A stretch of 12,840 bases of DNA from contig SKIL01000273.1 in assembly GCA_007116425.1 (NCBI GenBank), forward strand, positions 1-12,840, written 5' to 3'. Under the pieces are notes generated by a model that did no database searches, had not been told where the DNA came from, and was given only the letters and a program-made list of their open reading frames with translations. Origin of the DNA: Bacteriovoracaceae bacterium. GTDB lineage: Bacteria > Bdellovibrionota > Bacteriovoracia > Bacteriovoracales > Bacteriovoracaceae. Of the stretch, positions 1 to 6,518 are shown piece by piece (the stretch's first letter is position 1; each line of letters starts with the position of its first letter). Made by a program: the position numbers and the translations under genes.

Positions 1-630
1 AAAAATAAAATTAAAAGAATAAGACCACAAAAGCTCTTCAGGCGTTGCGTGATAAACGAGTAAGCTCCTCATAAAAGTATAACTAAATAGGCCTAATAAG
101 AGAGCGCAACACAAGCAGGCCAGCATAATTTTTGACGCTAGATAAATCTGATCATGCCACAAAACAAGATATCTTCCACGTTGATTATCAGGGTGCCAAA
201 TAATCTTTTCTTTTTTTATGAGTTTATAAACAATCAATACTGCACCCAACCATTGGAAAACATCAGCTAAATTAAAGATCACTTCATACTCGAACACAGT
301 AAAGGGAATAAAGTCGATTGTTTTGCCTAAGAAAACCCGGTCGAATACATTACCGAAAACTCCCCCCATAAAAACACCCAGAGCTATCTTGAGTCCTAAT
401 AACTGCTTGGGAAGTATTGCCAGTAGAAAAATATAAAAAGTGAAAATAAAACCACCAAAACTACAAAGAGTCACAACTCTTAGCGATTGTGGCAAATCAG
501 ACATAGAACCAAAAATAAAACCTGAATTAAAAGTAACCCAACTTTCCGGTGCGAGATGTTTAGTTAATTGATCAATAATAATGACTACTAAAAAAAATGC
601 AAACGATATAAGTGCTGATCGATAACTCAT
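1..630 (-). CDS. lspA: Signal peptidase II with C-terminal membrane extension (partial)
   Basis: Prolipoprotein signal peptidase, an inner-membrane aspartic protease that removes the signal peptide of lipoproteins after diacylglyceryl transfer. The ATG at 630 is followed by at least 210 codons with no stop before the window edge. Visible family signatures are DQLTK (20-24), FNSGFIFG (34-41), GGVFGNVFDR (89-98), TIDFI (104-108) and FNLAD (119-123). By alignment with known LspA proteins the catalytic aspartates are D106 and D123. The four-helix core would normally end near residue 140-150, at the VYKLIKKEK segment. Here the reading frame continues with a soluble stretch and another hydrophobic helix (about 170-188), so the protein is a fusion or an extended form. 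It starts 11 nt after the preceding cytochrome gene. The end of that gene supplies AGGTGA as ribosome binding site, so the two are probably cotranscribed. The LspA identity is firm; the nature of the extension is unknown. Confidence 0.88.
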   Translation of the reverse strand, partial: MSYRSALISFAFFLVVIIIDQLTKHLAPESWVTFNSGFIFGSMSDLPQSLRVVTLCSFGGFIFTFYIFLLAILPKQLLGLKIALGVFMGGVFGNVFDRVFLGKTIDFIPFTVFEYEVIFNLADVFQWLGAVLIVYKLIKKEKIIWHPDNQRGRYLVLWHDQIYLASKIMLACLCCALLLGLFSYTFMRSLLVYHATPEELLWSYSFNFIF

Positions 631-641
631 TATTTAATTTT

Positions 642-2030
642 TCACCTTGCCTCTAAAACCTCAAACTCAAAACTAAAACGGTCACGGTCACTCCCTTCAT
701 CTTTTAAAACAACCATAGAGCGATTAAGAAGCAATGATTGTTGTGGTGTGGCCACAGTATCGATAAGTGTAAAAGTTGAATACTGTGGATTCATCTCCCC
801 ATTAATCAAAACGTTTATATTTTTAACAGCAATAGGCTGATTTGGAGTAATAACTCTTGGGTTCGAAATTAAATATGAGTAACTATCGTACTCTTCTAGT
901 TCAATTTCAAAAAAAGATCCCGCTACACCCGACATCGAAGATATATCATAACGTAGAATCACACTTGAGCTTATCTCTTCATTTGCAGGGTCATAACCTG
1001 GGTCATTAGTTAGAATGATATCGGCAATAGAAGTATTCTCCTCGCGATGGCGTATTTCTAGAAGGTGGTTTTGGAGACCAGTCAATGGAATAATGACATC
1101 AAAATAACCTGGCCCATGTGTAAGCTCTCGCCACTCGAAACCATCTGTTGGTTCAATATGCCACTCATAAGGAAAGCTGGCATTAAAACGGACAAAAAAG
1201 GAATTTGAATTTTCATTAGGAGCATTTACCTTTGCCCACATTTTATAATTATCAGAAAGCATAGGCATTAAATTAAAATAGACACTCCCAGAGCCTGATG
1301 CGGAAACTGAAGTAAAGCTCCCACTTCCCACAGGAGCATAAAAATATGTCAAATCATTATCAGTAGCACTAACCATCGGAGCTCTTAATGTGGAAGAAGC
1401 TAAATTAATTGAGAAAGTTCCAGACCCTAATTCATTTTCCTCCTCTAAAAGATCAATTAAACTTCTCGACTCTGATGTTCGAAGCCTTGAAGTGCTTGCA
1501 TCTTCGGATCCACTAATTCCACGACTTCTGCGCTCTTGTTCGACTAGATACTTCCAATCTCGAATTGCATCCTCCATCTCTCTCGCATCCTCATGACAAC
1601 CATTAGGAGTCCAACAAAAATGGAAGTCATCTCTAAGTCTTTGCACAAGTCGAGAATTTGAAGTATTTGAAAAGTTTACTTTGGCCGTATTAATAATATG
1701 ATCATGGGCCGTCTCAACATTCTCAGATGCATGCAATGGTTGTTGGGCAACAGCGTGACAGGCCATACAATTATTTCTTGTTAACGGATAAACAGTTTGC
1801 CTAAAGGCCTGGACTGAAATGGCCCGATCATCGTTACTTGATGATGAACTAGGTTGAGAAGCCCCAGACTCACTGCTTTGCCCATGAGTTTGAGATGATG
1901 ATGTACTCTCCTTAAACTCAAGCTCACTTTTTTTGTTCGTATGCTTTGGAAGTACGCAATGAGTATAAGTCAGAAGCACCCCTAAAAGCACAACAGCAGA
2001 AGCAAATATTTTTTTAGTATTTTGAACCAC
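642..2030 (-). CDS. Putative lipoprotein: c-type heme domain plus jelly-roll (CBM-like) module
   Basis: Exported protein of 462 residues starting at GTG 2030, with AGGGTG 4 nt upstream. A hydrophobic N-terminus (8-22) leads to Cys25 in TYTHC, which would be the lipid site if the relaxed lipobox is used. A Ser-rich linker (about 42-66) follows, then a cytochrome-like domain with CMACH at 88-92. A second cluster, C139-x5-C145-H146, is followed by EMEDAIRDW, where Met152 could be an axial ligand. Residues about 216-345 (YKMWAKVNAP, FFVRF, LLEIRHREE, IILTNDPGY) look like a beta jelly-roll of the carbohydrate-binding-module kind. A C-terminal beta-rich part includes LINGEMNPQYSTF. It likely sits on the periplasmic or surface side of a membrane and carries one heme. 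It is the fourth gene of the run that starts at 5443, and lies 16 nt after the DUF1501-like gene. What the jelly-roll binds cannot be told from sequence. Confidence 0.8.
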   Translation of the reverse strand: MVQNTKKIFASAVVLLGVLLTYTHCVLPKHTNKKSELEFKESTSSSQTHGQSSESGASQPSSSSSNDDRAISVQAFRQTVYPLTRNNCMACHAVAQQPLHASENVETAHDHIINTAKVNFSNTSNSRLVQRLRDDFHFCWTPNGCHEDAREMEDAIRDWKYLVEQERRSRGISGSEDASTSRLRTSESRSLIDLLEEENELGSGTFSINLASSTLRAPMVSATDNDLTYFYAPVGSGSFTSVSASGSGSVYFNLMPMLSDNYKMWAKVNAPNENSNSFFVRFNASFPYEWHIEPTDGFEWRELTHGPGYFDVIIPLTGLQNHLLEIRHREENTSIADIILTNDPGYDPANEEISSSVILRYDISSMSGVAGSFFEIELEEYDSYSYLISNPRVITPNQPIAVKNINVLINGEMNPQYSTFTLIDTVATPQQSLLLNRSMVVLKDEGSDRDRFSFEFEVLEAR

Positions 2031-2046
2031 TTTTCACCCTATTAAT

Positions 2047-3525
2047 TTATACGATCCGATTGAATAATAAATAATCTTCTAGTTGACTTCCAAAGGGATT
2101 ATCACCAACAATTTCTGCCAATCTTGATTCCTGTCCACTCAAGGCCAAATAGTTTGCCACAACGGCCTTTGATAAATTGACCACATTATCACTAATCAGT
2201 GTCGCTGTTCTATCGACTGCACCGTTTTCACGAAAATGACCAATCTGTCTTCGATTTGGTCTTCTCAATGTTGGACGACCTTGATGACGATAAACCATCA
2301 TAAAGGTCGACGATCGAACGGAAGAATCTCCAGTCCATGCATATTTTCCTCGTCCATCAGGAGTATCATCTATGATCGGTCGAGTAGAGCAACCACCATC
2401 AGTCAAAACATAGATCATGACATCTTTTTGCTTTCGAGATGCAAGTTCAATCACCTGCCCAATCAACTCTCCCGCTTCAAAATCTCTAATTTCGCCACGA
2501 CTTCGAGTTCCATTATGATAGTCATATCCGCCCTTAACAACTGTACCCACACCGGCATAACCATCAAGAACAAGTTTTGCAATGGAAGCAGTTGCTCTTT
2601 GATCTCGGTTTGAAAGATTAAAAATTCTATTAATATCTGGATCTTCCGAGGGACTTAAATTATTAGGTGTAAATCTATTAAGAACATCCTGACTATTTAT
2701 ATAGCCACATTGAACGAGTGTTTTGATCTGCTCCGGTAGAGATTGATTGGCAATCTGTGCCAAACGCCTTTCACTTAATCTTTCAATTGACTTCATAACT
2801 TGTTCAGCACGATTTCCAGGGAAAATTTCATTCAATCTTCCAACAGAAATCAAACTTAATACATCTCTTGAGTCTCTTATTCTGACAGGTGCAACAACAG
2901 GGTTAATTGAAGCTTCAGGTGCCATTGATCTTCCACCGGAAATACTATCTCTAGTCCCAACAAGCTGAACTAATTCGCCCATCGCTCCGGCCTTGTAAAG
3001 CCAGTACATTGGATTATGTGGATTATTACCTGTATCATCGGCAGACCTCGCACAAAAAATCCCGCCATCTACTTTCGCCCTCACTTGTGGTGAAGTGACT
3101 GATCTAATGCCTAACAAATAAGGCGCATCACTATGAAACTTTAGACCTAGCTCATCACTCAGCATTCCCGACCTTCCGGGGTGCATATCAGGAGGAAGAC
3201 CTAACGCTCCATAGGATTGAAGCATATCATCCTGCCCCCCAGGACCTCCGACTAAGATAGAGGAACCAGCAAAGTTCGCACCACCAGCAAGATCGAAAAT
3301 AATAACTGGAATACTACGATTTTCTCCCATCATTTCAATGGCGCTTCCACAATCCATGGCGTAAAGTTTTTTGGAAGTTAAGAAAGACAAAAGACTTGGG
3401 GTCATAATCCCGGCGGTCATACTTAAAAAACCGTGGGCCAGAAAATCTCTGCGCGTTTTTAATTTGTGACCCTCAAGATAAGACAAATCATCTTTTTTGT
3501 TCAGCTTATTTTTTTTTCTTCCCAT
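2047..3525 (-). CDS. DUF1501-like exported protein with Tat signal
   Basis: The protein has 492 residues. The ORF can be extended to 3582, but ATG 3525 has GGAG 5 nt upstream and leaves the previous gene intact with a 14-nt gap, so 3525 is chosen. TRRDFL at 24-29 followed by a hydrophobic stretch (about 30-50) is a twin-arginine export signal, suggesting folding or cofactor loading in the cytoplasm. The body resembles DUF1501, an alkaline-phosphatase/sulfatase-fold family: VIIFDLAGGANF early on, YDYHNGTR at about 334-341, and a strand MIYVLTDGG at about 370-378. Where many DUF1501 members carry a SEFGR-type motif, this one has TDGGCST, so it is a divergent member. DUF1501 proteins are commonly encoded beside heme-containing PSCyt/DUF15xx proteins, as here. 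Its enzymatic activity, if any, is unknown. Family assignment is moderately sure; export is well supported. Confidence 0.8.
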   Translation of the reverse strand: MGRKKNKLNKKDDLSYLEGHKLKTRRDFLAHGFLSMTAGIMTPSLLSFLTSKKLYAMDCGSAIEMMGENRSIPVIIFDLAGGANFAGSSILVGGPGGQDDMLQSYGALGLPPDMHPGRSGMLSDELGLKFHSDAPYLLGIRSVTSPQVRAKVDGGIFCARSADDTGNNPHNPMYWLYKAGAMGELVQLVGTRDSISGGRSMAPEASINPVVAPVRIRDSRDVLSLISVGRLNEIFPGNRAEQVMKSIERLSERRLAQIANQSLPEQIKTLVQCGYINSQDVLNRFTPNNLSPSEDPDINRIFNLSNRDQRATASIAKLVLDGYAGVGTVVKGGYDYHNGTRSRGEIRDFEAGELIGQVIELASRKQKDVMIYVLTDGGCSTRPIIDDTPDGRGKYAWTGDSSVRSSTFMMVYRHQGRPTLRRPNRRQIGHFRENGAVDRTATLISDNVVNLSKAVVANYLALSGQESRLAEIVGDNPFGSQLEDYLLFNRIV

Positions 3526-3539
3526 AAGAACTCCAAAAA

Positions 3540-4307
3540 CTAAAATATTGAATTGTGAATACTGCCCAAGGCCGTAACACAAAGCCCTTTACCAACCATT
3601 TGAGTAGTGTTTCTCGAATCTAGATTCGAGCCATCCAGGAGGTTGCTAACTAAAGTATTCAACTCTGCGTAAATAAAGTTTCTCTCACCTGCGCCTAAAA
3701 CTCCTTGACCTAAAAAGTGGTCAATAGTTCGTTCTATCAAATAGGCCCTTTTTTCACGGTTGAGCTCCTCATTAGGCGTTCTTCTAAAATTAACATCTGG
3801 ATAAACATCTCTTCTTAAATCACTGTCATCGATCATCTGATGACAAAACTCTGTCGCAAGCTTTAGGATCGAAACCTGGTTTCCAGTTGAAAAGGTTTTA
3901 ATATCGTTATTACTTGGGAGAGCAGAGCTGACATCGTCAAACACGGCCTTTACCCTCGAGTTATTGGGACTAACACCAGTTAAAACAGACATTGTGTAAT
4001 ATATTTGCTCAAAATTTTTAATACCATAATCAGGAGTGACTTCTCGAACTTCCTCTACATTAACAGGAGGAACCATCGGAGCTGCCATCATTTCATCTTC
4101 ATAGGGATCATCCCAAGAATAATCATCATACTCATCGTATGTATCATAATGATCGTGATGATGGGCCTGGCCTTGAGAATCAGAACTGGTTTCCCCTCGA
4201 CGAGAAGGATTCACTTTTTGATCTATCACACATTGATTAAAGACCAAAGTTAGGGCCAACAGAGAAGTAATAGCGATAGAAATTTTAATCTTATTTTTAT
4301 TTTTCAA
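3540..4307 (-). CDS. Putative lipoprotein of unknown function with His/Asp/Tyr-rich spacer
   Basis: The protein has 255 residues and starts at TTG 4307, with GAGGTG 5 nt upstream. The start overlaps the TGA stop of the upstream gene by 4 nt, suggesting translational coupling. A basic N-terminus and hydrophobic helix (9-23) end at Cys26 in VFNQC, a relaxed lipobox. Residues 49-72 are almost only His, Asp, Glu and Tyr (HHHDHYD then DEYDDY), a possible metal-binding or extended charged linker. The C-terminal domain (about 98-255) is mostly helical, with FEQIYYTMSVLTGV, ILKLATEFCHQMI and a closing Cys-containing helix. It has no CXXCH motif. I associate similar TMSVLTGV/KLA.EYC proteins with DUF1501 neighbourhoods in Bdellovibrio-like genomes, but this is from memory and unchecked. 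Its position between the DUF1588-like and DUF1501-like genes suggests it is part of the same complex. No function is assigned. Confidence 0.75.
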   Translation of the reverse strand: MKNKNKIKISIAITSLLALTLVFNQCVIDQKVNPSRRGETSSDSQGQAHHHDHYDTYDEYDDYSWDDPYEDEMMAAPMVPPVNVEEVREVTPDYGIKNFEQIYYTMSVLTGVSPNNSRVKAVFDDVSSALPSNNDIKTFSTGNQVSILKLATEFCHQMIDDSDLRRDVYPDVNFRRTPNEELNREKRAYLIERTIDHFLGQGVLGAGERNFIYAELNTLVSNLLDGSNLDSRNTTQMVGKGLCVTALGSIHNSIF

Positions 4308-5443
4308 TTGTCACCTCGAAAGCAAAGTCGTGAAGCACTAGCAATCAAGTTTTGCATACTATAACGTCCTTCATGCTCAAAGATTTGAACTAATTCATCT
4401 TTTTGTGAACTAGTTGGCCGCTTTAAACACACAAGCTCAAAAACCTGGGTGGCCATACACTGGCTAAAGGCCTGACTTCGAGCGAGTAGCCTTCCCAGCT
4501 CACCTGCACCATGACCAGACTGATCTCCACGCCACCCTAAGCTAGAGTTCACTCCCCTGGCCCATAAGTTCTCCCAAAAATCACTCTCAACAACATGACC
4601 AGGATTAAAAAGATTATTTAAATTAACTTTTGTAGCGACTTCACCGGGGTTGTACTGAAGCTCTCCATCCTCGAAGTCAAAGTACGCAAAAGCTCCGCCC
4701 AATGCATCCTGACCAGCATGGCAACCAACACAACTATTCCGATATGTTCTACTGTCGCCGCCAGGATCTCTTTCAACATCTCTTCGTACATAAATGTCTG
4801 GGATACTCACATCGTGAAGGGCCTCAAAATCGCGACAGAGAAAATTCATAAAGGCAAAACGAGTTACTCGTCGGTTTGTTCCGGCGCTAAAAAAAGCTTC
4901 ACCTGATGCCCTTGTCGTTAAAACTCCTGCAACATCTTGAATATTATTCATATCAGATTGCCTGCGATAAACTAGAGATTGTTTTAAATTGATATGATTT
5001 CTTTCTGCTTCAGAGTAATGATTATTATCGCGAGAGCTATAGTTGGCACTTACATTGTTATTTTCAACAACATAAAGGTGATCTCCGTAAAGTACAGAAT
5101 CGAAAGGAATATCATCACGAACCATTCCTATAATTGTTGCTACAAAATCATTGAGTTCAACTCTATTCGTTTCATCTTCGTTACTCCAGACCTTGACCCA
5201 ATTTTTTAAAACGACTCCGTAAAAAAACGGGTGCTCCATGGCCAGTTTTGCAGCATCTTCGTAGCGATCAATCTGCAAAAGTAGCTCCATTTGAGTCAAA
5301 ATATCTACGCTTGGGGGAACTCCCGTTAAGCGAGTATGCATTCTATATGCCTTCTCGCGATGAGTGGGTTGAGAAAAAACCTGGAGAGGTAAAAGTCCAA
5401 GAATAATTGAACTTAAAAAAAAGATAAAAACGTTTTTTTGCAT
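4304..5443 (-). CDS. Secreted monoheme protein, planctomycete-cytochrome/DUF1588-DUF1585 type
   Basis: First gene of the leftward run: 379 residues, ATG 5443 with AAGAG 6 nt upstream. A signal peptide covers residues 1 to about 24 (cleavage near VFS/QP). RLTGVPPS at 38-45 matches the R.LTG.PP signature of the DUF1549/DUF1592-like N-terminal regions. NSCVGCH at 236-242 is a c-type heme site, and the following QDALGGAFAYFDFEDGE resembles the DUF1588 pattern (Gly-rich turn, then F.YFD). The last 60 residues (FSQCMATQVFELVCLKRP, then LIASASRLCF) resemble DUF1585. It is shorter than typical planctomycete fusions and looks like a compact single-heme version. A periplasmic location is expected. Its stop overlaps the TTG start of the next gene. 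Partnership with DUF1501-like proteins is a known recurring arrangement; the substrate is not known. Confidence 0.82.
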   Translation of the reverse strand: MQKNVFIFFLSSIILGLLPLQVFSQPTHREKAYRMHTRLTGVPPSVDILTQMELLLQIDRYEDAAKLAMEHPFFYGVVLKNWVKVWSNEDETNRVELNDFVATIIGMVRDDIPFDSVLYGDHLYVVENNNVSANYSSRDNNHYSEAERNHINLKQSLVYRRQSDMNNIQDVAGVLTTRASGEAFFSAGTNRRVTRFAFMNFLCRDFEALHDVSIPDIYVRRDVERDPGGDSRTYRNSCVGCHAGQDALGGAFAYFDFEDGELQYNPGEVATKVNLNNLFNPGHVVESDFWENLWARGVNSSLGWRGDQSGHGAGELGRLLARSQAFSQCMATQVFELVCLKRPTSSQKDELVQIFEHEGRYSMQNLIASASRLCFRGDN

Positions 5444-5538
5444 TTTTTACTCTTATGTTATTCTTAAGAAAATACCCATTGCTTTTCGTCAGTCGTAACA
5501 AATAACTTTACCTTAGTTTTTTAAAGGAAAGAGTTCTG

Positions 5539-5567
5539 ATTATATGGGGAAATACTTGCTTGAAGAT
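5539..5567 (-). promoter_or_regulatory. Candidate promoter for the leftward cytochrome/DUF1501 operon
   Basis: A perfect -10 hexamer TATAAT reads on the minus strand at 5544-5539. The -35 box about 17 bp upstream (ATCTTC, 5567-5562) is poor, so the element may need an activator or not be the real start. Transcription would begin near 5532, giving a leader of about 89 nt before ATG 5443. A perfect 10-bp palindrome, TTCTTAAGAA, lies in that leader at 5461-5470. Confidence 0.38.
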
Positions 5568-5583
5568 AAAGATATTTACCAGA

Positions 5584-5592
5584 TGCTATAAA
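5584..5592 (+). promoter_or_regulatory. Candidate extended -10 promoter for yceI-like/cytochrome pair
   Basis: TGCTATAAA at 5584-5592 is an extended -10 element (TGn followed by TATAAA). It is 29 nt before ATG 5622. A start near 5599 would give a leader of about 22 nt containing the GGAG ribosome binding site. No good -35 box sits at 16-18 bp, which is acceptable for extended -10 promoters. Confidence 0.42.
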
Positions 5593-5621
5593 ATAAGGCG
5601 TGGCCTCGACTGGAGATAATA

Positions 5622-6125
5622 ATGATGAAACCCATGAAAATATTGATTATTTTTTCCATTTCCACTGCTTTTGGACTGATTTCTCCAGTCCTAGCAAATC
5701 AAGGAATCATTACCTCGGTATCCTTATCTCCGGCAGGTTCTTTTGAGGTCAGATCGCCAAGAATTAGAGGCGCGGCCACAAAAAATGGCGATGGCTCACT
5801 TTCGGCCAGACAATTGAGAGTTTCCGTTAACTCGTTAGTGACAGGTATTGAACTTAGAGACGAACACTTAAGAGATAAATTAAAAGCTTCAGAATACTCC
5901 GATATTATAGTTAGTAATGCCCAAGGAGAATCTGGAAGAGGGAGTGCCGATCTTAATATTGCCGGCGTTCAAAGAAAAATTGCTTTTACATACACTGAAA
6001 GAGGAAGTGTGGTAGAGGTTGATTTTCATATTAATTTGAGGGATTTTTCCATTAGTGGGATAAGTTATATGGGAGTCGGTGTTCGAGATCAAGTAAGGGT
6101 TAAGGCCTATGTTCCACTTCGCTAA
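5622..6125 (+). CDS. YceI-like periplasmic protein
   Basis: The protein has 167 residues. ATG 5622 has GGAG 6 nt upstream; a second ATG directly follows at 5625. The signal peptide spans residues 1-25 (cleavage VLA/NQ). The mature part shows YceI-family features: VNSLVTGIELRDEHLRDKL (where the family has SL.TG...RD.H), then SEYSDIIV, GSADLNIAGVQRKIAFTY, and a closing beta strand ending VRVKAYVPLR. YceI proteins form a lipocalin-like barrel that holds polyisoprenoid or quinone-type lipids in the periplasm, and are often encoded beside cytochromes. The next gene, a heme lipoprotein, overlaps the 3' end by 17 nt, which supports a redox setting. The ligand cannot be read from sequence. Confidence 0.82.
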   Translation: MMKPMKILIIFSISTAFGLISPVLANQGIITSVSLSPAGSFEVRSPRIRGAATKNGDGSLSARQLRVSVNSLVTGIELRDEHLRDKLKASEYSDIIVSNAQGESGRGSADLNIAGVQRKIAFTYTERGSVVEVDFHINLRDFSISGISYMGVGVRDQVRVKAYVPLR

Positions 6126-6495
6126 AATATCGACATATTTAGTTTTCTTACTGCTTTTTGGGTGCGGTCAAACCTTCAATTCACATTCCGTGGATAACTT
6201 TATAGGCACTGGAAATATTGACATCAGTACACCAGAGGGAATGCGACTTTTTCAGGCCACTAGTGTCATCAAAAATCGATGTATAAATTGCCATACAGGC
6301 TATCACAATAGCTGGCTACAATATAATCGCGACATTGACTGGATTGGCAGTGGTCTTGTAATTAAAGGTGATTTTCGTGGCTCTCTGCTGATTTCTCGCT
6401 TGCAAAATGAAGGGAGTGATATGCCACTTTTTGCGCCCCAAATTCCCGAGTCAGAATATCAGTTACTCAAAGAGTGGATTGAAAATATCCCCTAA
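6109..6495 (+). CDS. Small c-type cytochrome lipoprotein
   Basis: The protein has 128 residues. ATG 6109 lies inside the end of the yceI-like gene, with AAGGG at 6095-6099 as ribosome binding site. The lipoprotein signal ends in LLFGC, so Cys19 is the lipid site and Gly20 follows, giving probable outer-membrane anchoring. CINCH at 58-62 is the heme attachment site. GSDMPLF at 102-108 gives Met105 as the likely second axial ligand. PESEYQLLKEWIENI at the end matches the closing helix of class-I-like cytochrome domains of the planctomycete cytochrome C type. It is a single-heme electron carrier of minimal size. It converges with the TPR-barrel gene, with only 23 nt between the two stops and no convincing terminator hairpin. 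Cotranscription with the yceI-like gene is near certain from the overlap. Confidence 0.85.
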   Translation: MFHFAKISTYLVFLLLFGCGQTFNSHSVDNFIGTGNIDISTPEGMRLFQATSVIKNRCINCHTGYHNSWLQYNRDIDWIGSGLVIKGDFRGSLLISRLQNEGSDMPLFAPQIPESEYQLLKEWIENIP

Positions 6496-6518
6496 AATAG
6501 CTTGGAAATTAAAGGTGG

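Noticed and set aside
1390..1596. Plus-strand open frames inside the minus-strand genes, for example here, 2236-2613, 4005-4253, 9966-10208 and 11597-11890
   Set aside because: All lie opposite clear coding sequences, have no recognisable domain and show shadow-like composition.
3526..3582. Longer start (3582) for the DUF1501-like gene, overlapping the upstream gene by 43 nt
   Set aside because: ATG 3525 has GGAG at ideal spacing and puts the twin-arginine motif at a normal distance from the N-terminus. The extra 19 residues lie wholly within or next to the preceding coding sequence.
3838..3849. Cys-His (EFCHQM) in the small lipoprotein as a heme site
   Set aside because: There is no second Cys three residues earlier, so it is not CXXCH.
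5461..5470. TTCTTAAGAA perfect palindrome in the leader of the leftward operon
   Set aside because: It is only 10 bp and AT-rich with no second copy seen in the window, so it is noted but not called an operator.
6496..6518. Possible bidirectional terminator between the converging stops
   Set aside because: Only a 4-bp TAGC/GCTA pairing with a long loop is present, with no T run on either strand.
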